This document shows positions 9,067-17,569 of a DNA stretch of 64,000 nucleotides, piece by piece. The notes under the pieces are model-generated. The model saw nothing but the letters and a program-made list of their open reading frames with translations. It did no database searches and had not been told where the DNA came from. A program made the position numbers and the translations under genes. The stretch comes from Parapedobacter sp037190485. Lineage in GTDB: Bacteria; Bacteroidota; Bacteroidia; Sphingobacteriales; Sphingobacteriaceae. The stretch covers positions 256,134 through 320,133 of the forward strand of contig JBBCJB010000020.1 in assembly GCA_037190485.1 (NCBI GenBank). The letters are read 5' to 3'. Within the stretch, counting starts at the first letter, position 1. Every line of letters begins with the position of its first letter.

Positions 9067-10131
9067 ATGAGCAACGAAATTCTATTCTTTGGCGGTTTCC
9101 TTCTTTTCATTATCCTGATGCTGGCCATCGATCTGGGCCTTTTCAGCAAAAGCAATAAAGCGGTGAGCTTTAGGCAAGCGGCCATCATGAGTGCGATATG
9201 GGTCAGTTTTGCCTTGGGTTTCTATGTGGTTTTACGGATTTGGGGACACGAATTGCATGATATCCAGGATTTCGACCACCTGGCGGAAGTGACCAAAAAA
9301 CACTTGCACAACATTACGTTGATACCTGGCGATTTTGCGGCAAGCCTAGCGTTGTACAACAACAACCTCGCGCTTGAATACATCACGGGATACGTGGTGG
9401 AATATGCTTTATCCGTGGATAATATTTTTGTCATGGTGCTCATCTTTGGGTCTTTCGGAGTACCCGCACAATACTACCACAAGGTATTGGTCTGGGGTAT
9501 CATCGGCGCCATCGTACTCCGTTTCCTGTTCATTTTCTTGGGGGCCGCACTGATTGCCAAATTTGGTTGGATTTTGTATCTGTTCGGGCTATTCCTGGTG
9601 TATACAGGCATCATGATGTTCATCCACCGCAATCAGGAAGAGGAGATAGACCCCCAAAACCACGCGGTCGTCAAATTCGCCGCTCGGTTTCTTTCGGTAT
9701 ATCCCAATTTCGTCGGCGGCAATTTCTTCCACAAGGAGAATGGGAAAAAATACGTCACCCCCCTGTTCCTGGTACTCTTGGTCATTGAATTCACGGACCT
9801 CATCTTCGCGGTGGATTCCATCCCGGCGATCTTTGCGGTAACCAAAGACCCATACATCGTGTTCTTCTCAAACATCTTCGCGATTTTGGGCTTGCGCTCG
9901 ATGTTTTTCCTGTTGGTCAATGTCATCCACAAATTCCATTACCTGAAGACCGGGCTGTCGTTCCTGTTGGTATTCATCGGTGCGAAAATGCTGTTGCACC
10001 ATTGGTTGAGCGAATGGGGATTCACGACTTCCCATTCGTTGATTGTGATCGTCTCCATCTTAGCGATCAGCGTGGTTGCTTCATTGCTATTTCCGAAGCA
10101 AGAAACCGCCGGTACACCAGAGAATCGATGA
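9067..10131 (+). CDS. TerC/Alx family integral membrane protein
   Basis: A 354-residue protein with about eight to nine membrane segments and the TerC-family signatures: FLLFIILMLAIDLGLF, the acidic motif YALSVDNIFVMVLIF, and VIEFTDLIFAVDSIPAIFAVT. Aspartates in the D-N-I-F and D-S-I-P-A segments are the conserved acidic residues thought to handle metal ions; Alx/TerC proteins are implicated in manganese export (family knowledge). Its stop overlaps the ATG of the M28 peptidase at 10128, indicating translational coupling. Confidence 0.9.
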   Translation: MSNEILFFGGFLLFIILMLAIDLGLFSKSNKAVSFRQAAIMSAIWVSFALGFYVVLRIWGHELHDIQDFDHLAEVTKKHLHNITLIPGDFAASLALYNNNLALEYITGYVVEYALSVDNIFVMVLIFGSFGVPAQYYHKVLVWGIIGAIVLRFLFIFLGAALIAKFGWILYLFGLFLVYTGIMMFIHRNQEEEIDPQNHAVVKFAARFLSVYPNFVGGNFFHKENGKKYVTPLFLVLLVIEFTDLIFAVDSIPAIFAVTKDPYIVFFSNIFAILGLRSMFFLLVNVIHKFHYLKTGLSFLLVFIGAKMLLHHWLSEWGFTTSHSLIVIVSILAISVVASLLFPKQETAGTPENR

Positions 10132-11591
10132 AAAGCGTATTTGCCTTTTCCGTATGCGTATGCTTATGGGCCGGATCCACGGGCCTGGCCCAAGACAAAC
10201 GCGACTTGGAAAAGGCTTTTCGACAAATCGACGGGGAGGTATTGAATCGCTCGGAGGCCTACGGCCGTTTGGGTGAATGCATCGATCGGATTGGCCATCG
10301 GCTCACGGGTTCGGCCAACGGCCAGCAAGCTGAACAATATGCTTTCGATCTTTTAAGGTCGTATGGTTTTGCCGATGTGACCTTCCAGCCGTTCTCCATC
10401 AACGGCTGGGCTCGTGAATCCCTTCAATTGCAAGTGGGTGCCGACAACCAAAGGTTGGCTATACGGGCGGTAGCCTTAGCCAGTACGCCGAAAGCAGCTC
10501 ATGCATCAGGCGAGTTGGTCGATATGGGCAACGGCCTGGAAAGCGACTACGCGACAAACCCGGCCAAGGCCAATGGGAAAATCGTGCTGGCCTCGCTGAA
10601 TCTGTTGCCGGATGCACCAGCGGGCACGGTAAACCTGCACCGCTCCGCGAAAGCCGCTTTGGCCATCAAATACGGCGCGAAAGCCCTCATCTTATTCAAT
10701 AGCGTCGCGGGAGGCACCCTGCTCACCGGCACTGCATCCGTAACCGGCGAACTGCTACCCATTCCGGCACTGTGCGTAGGCTTGGAAGACGGCTGGCGCT
10801 TGAAAGAACGAATAGCCGGTGGTGCACTACAAGCCGACATCCAAATGAAAAACAAAACCGGAAAAATGATGGCCCGGAATATCATCGCCCGGATCGCGGG
10901 AAGCGAGCTGCCCGATGAAAAAATAGTGGTGGGTGGTCACCTCGATAGCTGGGATCTGTCGCCGGGTGCGGTAGACAACGGCCTCGGTGCCTTTGCGGTG
11001 CTCGACATGGCCCGAACCTTCCACGCGTTGGGTATCAGACCCAAACGCACAATCGAATTCGTACTGTTCATGGGCGAAGAACAAGGATTGCTAGGCTCGA
11101 AAGCCTACGTGCGACGCGCACTGCACGATGGTACCGTCGACCAAATCCGGTTCATGTTGAATTTCGACATGACGAACGACCCGAAAAGCTACTACGCCAG
11201 CATCGAAGGCGCCAAGGAGTTGTTCGAAGAAATCGGCCGGGCAGTTTCGGTCATCGACACCTCATTCAATAAGCGTTTTTCGGCTCGGGTAGGACTCCAC
11301 AGCGACCACCAGCCTTTCATGTTGCAGGGTATACCGATCGGTGGCGCCACCGACGGCACCTTGAGCCGGGATGCCCTCGATTGCTACCATGCCGATTGCG
11401 ATGTGTTCGAGTTGGTCAATGAAACCGAAATGAAAAACACCGTCCGATTCGGCGCGATGTTGGCCTACGGCCTGGCTGATGCCCCCCGCATACCGGTACA
11501 CCGCCTATCGGACGATGAAGTACGCCAAATGATGATTACCAGCAACCTCGAGGAGGCGCTGCGCATCGGTGGCCACTGGCGATGGGATTAA
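10128..11591 (+). CDS. Secreted M28-family zinc aminopeptidase
   Basis: A ~487-residue protein with a signal peptide (KSVFAFSVCVCLWAGSTGLAQ). The catalytic M28 domain shows the metal ligands in order: GGHLDSWD (~269), AVDNGLGA (~282), GEEQGLLG (~316, with the general-base Glu), NFDMTND (~345) and HSDHQPF (~391). A PA-like insert lies between the N-terminal region and the catalytic domain. It should remove N-terminal residues from peptides in the periplasm or outside. The ATG at 10128 overlaps the terC-like stop codon (ATGA) and gives the correct signal peptide; an upstream extension in frame lies inside terC. Confidence 0.88.
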   Translation: MKSVFAFSVCVCLWAGSTGLAQDKRDLEKAFRQIDGEVLNRSEAYGRLGECIDRIGHRLTGSANGQQAEQYAFDLLRSYGFADVTFQPFSINGWARESLQLQVGADNQRLAIRAVALASTPKAAHASGELVDMGNGLESDYATNPAKANGKIVLASLNLLPDAPAGTVNLHRSAKAALAIKYGAKALILFNSVAGGTLLTGTASVTGELLPIPALCVGLEDGWRLKERIAGGALQADIQMKNKTGKMMARNIIARIAGSELPDEKIVVGGHLDSWDLSPGAVDNGLGAFAVLDMARTFHALGIRPKRTIEFVLFMGEEQGLLGSKAYVRRALHDGTVDQIRFMLNFDMTNDPKSYYASIEGAKELFEEIGRAVSVIDTSFNKRFSARVGLHSDHQPFMLQGIPIGGATDGTLSRDALDCYHADCDVFELVNETEMKNTVRFGAMLAYGLADAPRIPVHRLSDDEVRQMMITSNLEEALRIGGHWRWD

Positions 11592-11597
11592 CCCCAG

Positions 11598-11882
11598 TTA
11601 GAAGAGAACATCGCCTATTTCAGAATACCGTTGGAATACGCTTTTGGCGTAAGGGCACAACGGCATGATTTTGAGGCCATTTTCGCGTGCAAATCCGACT
11701 GCGGCCATGACTAACCGCTTCCCTATCCCCTGCCCCGAAAAATCCGCGCCCACTTCGGTATGATCGATGATGAATTTCTGCTCGCCGGCCCAAGTATACG
11801 TCATCAAGCCTGCCTCCCGATCATCGACCAATGCGCTGAATTGCCCTTTCTTCCCGTTGTCGTCTCGTTGTATTGCTATCAT
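11598..11882 (-). CDS. YjdJ-type GNAT N-acetyltransferase
   Basis: A 94-residue small acetyltransferase of the GNAT (YjdJ/Acetyltransf_CG) type. The acetyl-CoA binding loop VGADFSGQGIGKRLV (V-x-x-x-F-x-G-x-G-I-G) is visible, followed by ENGLKIMPLCPYAKSVFQRY, the family's C-terminal strand. The substrate is unknown. The chosen ATG at 11882 starts just after the prolyl oligopeptidase stop at 11894, so the two are likely co-transcribed. It faces the M28 gene convergently with only 6 bp between stops. Confidence 0.85.
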   Translation of the reverse strand: MIAIQRDDNGKKGQFSALVDDREAGLMTYTWAGEQKFIIDHTEVGADFSGQGIGKRLVMAAVGFARENGLKIMPLCPYAKSVFQRYSEIGDVLF

Positions 11883-11893
11883 TGTTGCCTCCG

Positions 11894-14041
11894 TTATTGT
11901 CCAGTAGTGTAAACAGTTGCCGTTTGCTGGAGCAGGAATGCCCATTTATCCGCTTGCTCGGCAATAACCATTGCCGTGGGTTTGCCCGCTCCATGCCCCG
12001 CCTTGGTCTCTATGCGAATCAGTACCGGATTCTCGCCCCGATGGAATTCCTGCAACCGTGCCGCGAACTTGAAGGAATGTGCGGGTACAACACGGTCATC
12101 ATGATCGGCCGTGGTGACCATGGTCGCGGGGTAGGTCGCACCCTGCTTCAACGCGTGATAAGGCGAATAGGCATGGAGGTACTTGAACATTTCTTCGTTC
12201 TCATCGGCCGTACCGTAATCGAATGCCCATCCGGCACCGGCTGTAAATTTATGGTATCGCAGCATGTCCAACACGCCGACGGCCGGAAACGCCACCTTGA
12301 ACAGCTCGGGGCGTTGCGTCATGGCCGCGCCCACCAGCAGCCCGCCGTTGGATCCACCGGCGATACCCAGCTTAGCAGACGATGTATAGCCTTCGGCGAT
12401 CAGGTATTCGGCCGCGGCGATGAAGTCATCGAATACGTTCTGCTTTTGCAATTTGGTACCCGCCAGGTGCCATTTCTCGCCATACTCCCCGCCTCCTCGC
12501 AGGTTGGCCACGGCAAATACGCCGCCTTGTTCCAATAGGACGATATTCGATGTACTGAATGAAGGCGTAAGGCTAACGTTGAAACCTCCATAACCGTAAA
12601 GCAAGGTTGGATTACTGCCGTCAAGTTCCAACCCCTTTTTGTGGGTGATGATCATCGGTACTTTCGTGCCGTCCTTTGACGCATAGAACACCTGTTTCGA
12701 TTCATAGCTCGTGGGGTCGAAATCCACGCCTGAAGCCTTGTACAAGGTGGATTGACCCGACCCGATATCATACTTGAAAATAGTAGGCGGATAAACATAA
12801 GACGTAAAGGAATAGTATAGGGCCGTGTCGGCCTCCTTGGCGCTGAAACCACCGGCAGATCCGACATCGGGCAATTCAATGGAGCGTTCCAACTGACCTT
12901 GACGGTCGTATTGTTGCACCAACGACGTGGCGTCCTTGAGATAATTGGCGAATAGCTTGCCTCCACCCGTCGCGATGTTCAACACATTGTCGGTTTCGGG
13001 AATCAGATCTGCCCAATTGGCCGGGGCGGGGTTGCTTGCGTCAACGATAACGACCTTACCATTTGGCGCATTCAGGGTAGTGTAAATGAACAATTTCGTT
13101 CCGTCATTGTCGACAACGCTGTGATCTTTCTCGAAATCACTGACCACCGCGACGATGTCGCCGCCGGGTGTAGCCAAGTCTTGGATATACAATTCGCCGC
13201 CGCTGGTCGTATTGGCCGCCGAGATGACCAGGAAACGCTCGTCTTCTGTCAAGTGCCCACCGATGTAACGCCGCGGTGTCTTCGCCCCGCCGAAAATCAG
13301 CTTATCGCTGCCCTGTGGGGTATTGAGTTGGTGGAAAAACAACTTGTGCTGGTCGGTGATGCCAGACAGCGCACTGCCGGCGTCAGGCTTGTCATAGCTG
13401 CTGTAATAGAATCCTTCATTTCCCCGCCAAGCCAAACCACTGAACTTCACATCCACCAAGGTGTCGCCCACGACCGATTTGTCTTCGGCCCGTATCACCA
13501 CCACCTTACGCCAATCGGAACCGCCTTCTGAAAGCTGGTAAGCCACCAAACTACCGTCCTTGCTGAATGCGACACCAGCCAACGACGTGGTTCCATCTTC
13601 AGAAAACGTGTTGGGATCCAAGAAAATCTCCGCCGCGCCCTCATCCCCTTGCTGGCGATACAGCACGGATTGGTTCTGAAGACCATCATTCTTATAGAAA
13701 TAGGTGTATTTCCCTTCCTTGAACGGCGCGGAAAACTTCTCGTAATTCCACAACTTTTCCAGCCGTTTGTAGATGGCGTCACGGAAAGGGATTTGCTTGA
13801 GGTAATTATCGGTTACCTTGTTTTGCTCGGCCACCCAGGCTTTGGTATCGTCAGCGGTATCATCTTCGAGCCAACGATAAGGGTCGGCCACTTCCGTTCC
13901 GAAATGGCTTTCGACGACGTCACCCCGTTTGGTATTGGGATACGGCAGCAGGGCGATTTCCGCCGCAGGCTTGATTTCTCTTTGATTTTGACAGGCCATA
14001 GTCAGCATCGTCAGTACGGTAATTTTCAGTTTTTTATTCAT
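11894..14041 (-). CDS. Prolyl oligopeptidase (S9A), lipoprotein
   Basis: A ~715-residue protein with a lipoprotein-like leader (MNKKLKITVLTMLTMAC), so probably a periplasmic or outer-membrane lipoprotein. An N-terminal beta-propeller (SKDGSLVAYQLSEGGSDWR repeats) precedes an alpha/beta hydrolase domain with the catalytic Ser in GGSNGG (~565), the Asp in TADHDDRVVP (~648) and the His in KAGHGAG (~682). It cleaves short peptides after proline. The ATG at 14041 is chosen because it gives the lipobox; an upstream start would add a poorly fitting extension. A TAGTTTTG -7 element precedes it. Confidence 0.9.
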   Translation of the reverse strand: MNKKLKITVLTMLTMACQNQREIKPAAEIALLPYPNTKRGDVVESHFGTEVADPYRWLEDDTADDTKAWVAEQNKVTDNYLKQIPFRDAIYKRLEKLWNYEKFSAPFKEGKYTYFYKNDGLQNQSVLYRQQGDEGAAEIFLDPNTFSEDGTTSLAGVAFSKDGSLVAYQLSEGGSDWRKVVVIRAEDKSVVGDTLVDVKFSGLAWRGNEGFYYSSYDKPDAGSALSGITDQHKLFFHQLNTPQGSDKLIFGGAKTPRRYIGGHLTEDERFLVISAANTTSGGELYIQDLATPGGDIVAVVSDFEKDHSVVDNDGTKLFIYTTLNAPNGKVVIVDASNPAPANWADLIPETDNVLNIATGGGKLFANYLKDATSLVQQYDRQGQLERSIELPDVGSAGGFSAKEADTALYYSFTSYVYPPTIFKYDIGSGQSTLYKASGVDFDPTSYESKQVFYASKDGTKVPMIITHKKGLELDGSNPTLLYGYGGFNVSLTPSFSTSNIVLLEQGGVFAVANLRGGGEYGEKWHLAGTKLQKQNVFDDFIAAAEYLIAEGYTSSAKLGIAGGSNGGLLVGAAMTQRPELFKVAFPAVGVLDMLRYHKFTAGAGWAFDYGTADENEEMFKYLHAYSPYHALKQGATYPATMVTTADHDDRVVPAHSFKFAARLQEFHRGENPVLIRIETKAGHGAGKPTAMVIAEQADKWAFLLQQTATVYTTGQ

Positions 14042-14083
14042 GTTGCAAAGCTTTTTCGCGGTGGGGTTCCTACCGCGACAAAG

Positions 14084-14091
14084 CAAAACTA
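14084..14091 (-). promoter_or_regulatory. -7 element TAGTTTTG for prolyl oligopeptidase
   Basis: On the - strand this reads TAGTTTTG, a TAnnTTTG match, about 42 nt upstream of the ATG at 14041. No -33 TTG is evident at the standard spacing. Confidence 0.5.
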
Positions 14092-14156
14092 ACAAGAATT
14101 TCCTATTTTTCGCTCACGGACGACAAATCGATCCGCTCCCTTTAGCAACATGACCA

Positions 14157-14186
14157 TTGCACATAAAGGAAAATTAGCTAAGTTTG
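14157..14186 (+). promoter_or_regulatory. lpxH promoter (TTG-N19-TAAGTTTG)
   Basis: A -33 TTG at 14157-14159 and a perfect -7 TAAGTTTG at 14179-14186, with 19 nt between them. The ATG begins at 14193, only 6 nt after the -7 element, so the transcript should start at or very near the start codon. Confidence 0.75.
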
Positions 14187-14192
14187 GACGCC

Positions 14193-14942
14193 ATGGCGCT
14201 ACGCGACAAGATTTATTTCGCTTCCGACTTCCATTTGGGGGCTCACCCGCGAACGCAATCACCCGAACGCGAGCGGCGCATCGTACGGTGGCTGGATCGG
14301 ATCAAAGACGATGCGAAAGAGCTCTTCCTGATGGGCGATATCTTTGACTTCTGGTTCGAATACCGGACCGTCGTGCCCAAAGGGTATGTCCGTTTCCTCG
14401 GAAAGCTAGCCGAACTGGCCGATTTGGGCGTTAAGATCACGCTGTTCAAGGGCAACCACGACATGTGGATGTTCGGTTACCTCAAAGAGCAACTGGGCGC
14501 CTCGATCGTCGACGACGAGTTGGTTTTGGAGCGGGATGGGAAAACATTCTATTTGCACCATGGCGACGGGCTGGGGCCCGGCGATAGGAAATACAAATTC
14601 CTGAAACGGATTTTCCGCAGCGGGCTGTGCCAATGGCTGTTCGCCAGGCTACATCCGAACCTGGGCATCGGCATCGCGCAACGCTGGTCGGCCCATAGCC
14701 GCCTCGCATCGGGCGGACAGGAAACCTTTTTCGGGGAAGACAACGAGTGGCTCGCCGTGTATGCGAAGGAAGTACTCAAACAACGCCACATCGATTATTT
14801 CGTTTTCGGTCACCGCCACCTTCCGCTCGACATCGGCTTGCCGGACAACAGCCGATACATCAACCTGGGCGAATGGATAAATTACAATACCTACGCCGTT
14901 TTCGATGGCCGGAATCTGACGTTGGAGAAATGGGAAGGTTAA
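14193..14942 (+). CDS. lpxH: UDP-2,3-diacylglucosamine diphosphatase LpxH
   Basis: A 249-residue metallophosphoesterase with all the LpxH ligands: FASDFHLG (Asp-x-His), GDIFDFWFEY, KGNHDMW, HHGDGLGPGD and FGHRHLP. It removes UMP from UDP-2,3-diacylglucosamine to give lipid X, the fourth step of lipid A synthesis. The ATG at 14193 is directly before the first catalytic motif, so no later start is possible; the in-frame TTG at 14184 falls inside the -7 element. A further LpxH-like gene is at the left edge of the window. The Crp-like gene follows 6 bp downstream. Confidence 0.92.
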   Translation: MALRDKIYFASDFHLGAHPRTQSPERERRIVRWLDRIKDDAKELFLMGDIFDFWFEYRTVVPKGYVRFLGKLAELADLGVKITLFKGNHDMWMFGYLKEQLGASIVDDELVLERDGKTFYLHHGDGLGPGDRKYKFLKRIFRSGLCQWLFARLHPNLGIGIAQRWSAHSRLASGGQETFFGEDNEWLAVYAKEVLKQRHIDYFVFGHRHLPLDIGLPDNSRYINLGEWINYNTYAVFDGRNLTLEKWEG

Positions 14943-14948
14943 GGGGCC

Positions 14949-15512
14949 ATGGAAATCCGTGATATCATATCGGGCGTGGCACCGCTTCCCGCAGGTGCAA
15001 TGGACGACATCGTATCGCTTGTCCAGCCCGTCGCCTTCGCTAAGGGGCGCTTGGTATTCCGCGCCAACAAACTGGAACAAAGCGTCTATTTCATGGCAAA
15101 GGGAATCGCACGCGTCTATTACTTCCACGGAACGACCGACGTGACGCTTTGCTTCGTCACGGAGGGCGAGGCACTCCTATCGCTGACAAGTTACATCCAA
15201 CATCAACCAGGCTATGAAAACATCGAACTACTCGAGTCGAGCATGTTATTCAGGTTAAAGACAACCGACCTTCATCGCCTTTATGCTGCGGATATCCATA
15301 TTGCCAATTGGGGAAGGAAGTTGGCCGAACAAGAGCTATTAAAAACCGAAGGACGATTGATATCCAAGCAGTTCAAAACCGCAAGCGAACGCTACAAAGA
15401 GTTGATCCAGATGCGCCCGGATCTGTTGCATCGCGTGCAACTCGGATACATCGCCTCCTACCTAGGGATCAGCCAAGTCACACTAAGTCGTATCCGCGCG
15501 GACATCCGTTGA
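14949..15512 (+). CDS. Crp/Fnr-family transcriptional regulator
   Basis: A 187-residue protein with an N-terminal cyclic-nucleotide-binding-like fold (FAKGRLVFRANKLEQSVYFM, then GIARVYYFHG) and a C-terminal winged helix ending in LGYIASYLGISQVTLSRIRADI. This is the common Bacteroidota Crp/Fnr layout that lacks an obvious cAMP-binding Arg-Ser pair, so its ligand is unknown. It lies 6 bp after lpxH and 79 bp before an SMR exporter; Crp-like genes are frequently next to such small exporters in this phylum, making that exporter the best guess for its target (inference). Confidence 0.85.
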   Translation: MEIRDIISGVAPLPAGAMDDIVSLVQPVAFAKGRLVFRANKLEQSVYFMAKGIARVYYFHGTTDVTLCFVTEGEALLSLTSYIQHQPGYENIELLESSMLFRLKTTDLHRLYAADIHIANWGRKLAEQELLKTEGRLISKQFKTASERYKELIQMRPDLLHRVQLGYIASYLGISQVTLSRIRADIR

Positions 15513-15591
15513 CTTTTTTATCAAATGTTAAAAAAAACAGGGCAATCGGTACCGATATTTGCTCTAAAATAAAGCAACTATAGATTCGGAT

Positions 15592-15921
15592 ATGAATTGG
15601 ATTATTTTAGTTATCGCTGGATTGTTTGAAGTAGGCTTTACGGCGAGCTTGGGAAAAGCCAAGGAAACCAGCGGCATTGAATCGTATTGGTGGTACGGCA
15701 GCTTCGCACTTTGCCTCGCGATCAGCATGACGTTGTTGGTCAAAGCCACTCAAAGCTTACCACTCGGTACGGCTTACGCCGTTTGGACCGGCATAGGGGC
15801 CGTCGGAACAGTGTTGGTAGGGATTGTCTTCTTCAAGGAACCCGCCACCCTATGGAGGTTGGTTTTCATCACCACGCTCATCGGGTCAATCATCGGCCTG
15901 AAGGTTGTATCAACGCATTAA
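15592..15921 (+). CDS. SMR-family exporter (SugE/Gdx-like)
   Basis: A 109-residue protein with four transmembrane helices. The essential glutamate is Glu13 in LFEVGF, and the AYAVWTGIGAVGT segment matches the SugE/Gdx guanidinium exporter branch rather than EmrE. Gdx proteins exchange guanidinium for protons (family knowledge). I see no guanidine riboswitch-like structure in the 79 bp before it. The Crp-like regulator upstream may control it. Confidence 0.88.
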   Translation: MNWIILVIAGLFEVGFTASLGKAKETSGIESYWWYGSFALCLAISMTLLVKATQSLPLGTAYAVWTGIGAVGTVLVGIVFFKEPATLWRLVFITTLIGSIIGLKVVSTH

Positions 15922-15976
15922 AACCGTACGGGCAAAGTACCGTCCGATTTTCGACCCGTGAAACCACAAAAAAACG

Positions 15977-15984
15977 TACTTTTG
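15977..15984 (+). promoter_or_regulatory. -7 element TACTTTTG for prfA
   Basis: A perfect TAnnTTTG 55 nt upstream of the prfA ATG. No convincing -33 box. Confidence 0.55.
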
Positions 15985-16039
15985 TACGCTTTATGCCATC
16001 GCACGAAAGCCTGGCATCCAGCAACAACAAACGTGACGT

Positions 16040-17113
16040 ATGCTAGAAAAACTAAAGGCGATAAAAGATCGTTGGGACGAAGTGGAACGCGAATTGACCA
16101 GCCCCGATGCGGTCAGTGACATGAAACGGTTTGCGCAACTTAGCAAGGAATACAAAGACCTAGGCAAAATCGTGGATCAGTACCATATCTACAAAAATAT
16201 GGTAAGCAACATCGAGGCCAACAAGGATATCCTGGCCAACGAAAAGGATCAGGAATTACGCGAAATGGCGAAGGAAGAGTTGGACATCCTGTTGGAACAA
16301 AAGGATGCCAAGGAAGAGGAAGTTCGCCTCATGCTCATTCCCAAAGATCCGGAAGACGCCAAAAATGCGATTCTCGAAATCCGCGGCGGCACGGGCGGTG
16401 ATGAAGCGGCACTTTTTGCCGGCGACCTATACCGGATGTACACCCGTTATTTCGAAGAGAAAGGATGGCGGGCGGAAGTGATGGACGTGACCGAGGGTAC
16501 GGCCGGCGGCTATAAGGAAGTCATCCTGAAGGTATCGGGAGAGGATGTATATGGCCAGCTGAAATACGAATCGGGCGTGCATCGCGTGCAACGCGTGCCC
16601 GATACCGAGACGCAGGGACGGGTACACACGTCTGCGGCGTCAGTGGCCGTATTGCCGGAAGCCGAAGAAGTGGATGTCGAAATCAATCCGGCAGACGTTG
16701 AACTGCAAACCTCTCGTTCAGGTGGTGCCGGAGGACAAAACGTAAACAAGGTAGAAACCAAGGTGCAACTTACCCATAAACCGACAGGAATCGTCGTGGT
16801 ATGCCAGGTGGAACGATCGCAATTGGCCAATCGCGAATTGGCCATGGAGATGCTGCGTTCGAAACTTTATGAACTCGAGGTACAGAAAAAACATGGGGAT
16901 ATCGCCGCCAAACGCAAGACAATGGTCTCTACCGGCGACCGTTCGGCAAAGATCCGTACCTATAATTATCCCCAAGGCCGTGTGACGGAACACCGTATCG
17001 GGCTGACCATGTACAATCTTCCGGCCATCATGGACGGTGATATCCAAGACATTATCGATGCGCTTCAATTCGCCGAGAATGCGGAGAAAATGAAGGACGG
17101 GGCAACGGTTTAA
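16040..17113 (+). CDS. prfA: Peptide chain release factor 1
   Basis: A 357-residue class-I release factor. The catalytic GGQ sits in SGGAGGQNVNK (~230), and the codon-recognition segment reads VQRVPDTETQGRVHTS, so the PxT tripeptide assigns it to RF1 (UAA/UAG) rather than RF2. It hydrolyses peptidyl-tRNA at stop codons. Length is normal for RF1. It is followed by tRNA-Asp with its own promoter. Confidence 0.95.
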   Translation: MLEKLKAIKDRWDEVERELTSPDAVSDMKRFAQLSKEYKDLGKIVDQYHIYKNMVSNIEANKDILANEKDQELREMAKEELDILLEQKDAKEEEVRLMLIPKDPEDAKNAILEIRGGTGGDEAALFAGDLYRMYTRYFEEKGWRAEVMDVTEGTAGGYKEVILKVSGEDVYGQLKYESGVHRVQRVPDTETQGRVHTSAASVAVLPEAEEVDVEINPADVELQTSRSGGAGGQNVNKVETKVQLTHKPTGIVVVCQVERSQLANRELAMEMLRSKLYELEVQKKHGDIAAKRKTMVSTGDRSAKIRTYNYPQGRVTEHRIGLTMYNLPAIMDGDIQDIIDALQFAENAEKMKDGATV

Positions 17114-17130
17114 TTATTTTACTTTTTTTG

Positions 17131-17160
17131 TTTGCAAATAGAGAAAACACGCTATATTTG
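17131..17160 (+). promoter_or_regulatory. tRNA-Asp promoter (TTTG-N18-TATATTTG)
   Basis: A -33 TTTG at 17131-17134 and a -7 TATATTTG at 17153-17160, 18 nt apart. It ends 20 nt before the mature tRNA 5' end, appropriate for a short leader. Confidence 0.75.
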
Positions 17161-17180
17161 CAGACCCGAAAGGGAAAGCA

Positions 17181-17254
17181 GGTTTGGTAGTTCAGCTGGT
17201 TAGAATACATGCCTGTCACGCATGGGGTCGCGGGTTCGAGTCCCGTCCAGACCG
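17181..17254 (+). tRNA. tRNA-Asp (GTC)
   Basis: A 74-nt cloverleaf. Acceptor arm GGTTTGG pairs with CCAGACC (one G-U). The anticodon stem CATGC/GCATG encloses the loop CTGTCAC, giving anticodon GTC. The T-loop carries the standard GGTTCGAGTCC. CCA is not encoded. It has its own promoter and terminator, so it is a single-gene unit. Confidence 0.97.
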
Positions 17255-17265
17255 CTTAGAAAAAA

Positions 17266-17297
17266 GAGGTTGTCTTAAAAGGACAGCCTCTTTTTTT
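17266..17297 (+). terminator. Rho-independent terminator after tRNA-Asp
   Basis: Stem GAGGTTGTC (17266-17274) with GACAGCCTC (17282-17290), one G-U pair, 7-nt loop, followed by seven T residues. Confidence 0.92.
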
Positions 17298-17569
17298 ATT
17301 TATCGCTTTTTGTCTTTTATACCCCAACAAAATAATCCTTTTCCCCCCGAAAAAACAGATTGGCAGCTATTAAGCAAACAGCGAAGCTAAAGACGAATAC
17401 GAAGGGATGACATCGTTCGATTCTGAATTGGAGCGGCCACGCGCTAACGTTCGGTCGTAGCCATCCGGCGAAAAACGGCCATCAAAAAAGATATTATTAT
17501 TAGTAAAAATAAACTTTATCTTGCTTTCATAAAAAGCAATTTCTAATTTTACTAAAAAAAATAGATAAT
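17298..17569. other. AT-rich spacer before the 2H phosphoesterase
   Basis: About 270 bp without a gene. The only signals I see are a TATCTTGC -7 variant at 17517-17524 and an overlapping hairpin, TTGCTTT (17521-17527) with AAAGCAA (17533-17539) and a 5-nt loop, which could be an operator or a leader hairpin. Confidence 0.4.

Noticed and set aside
15513..15591. Guanidine riboswitch before the SMR gene
   Set aside because: The 79-bp spacer is AT-rich and shows no paired structure resembling known guanidine aptamers.
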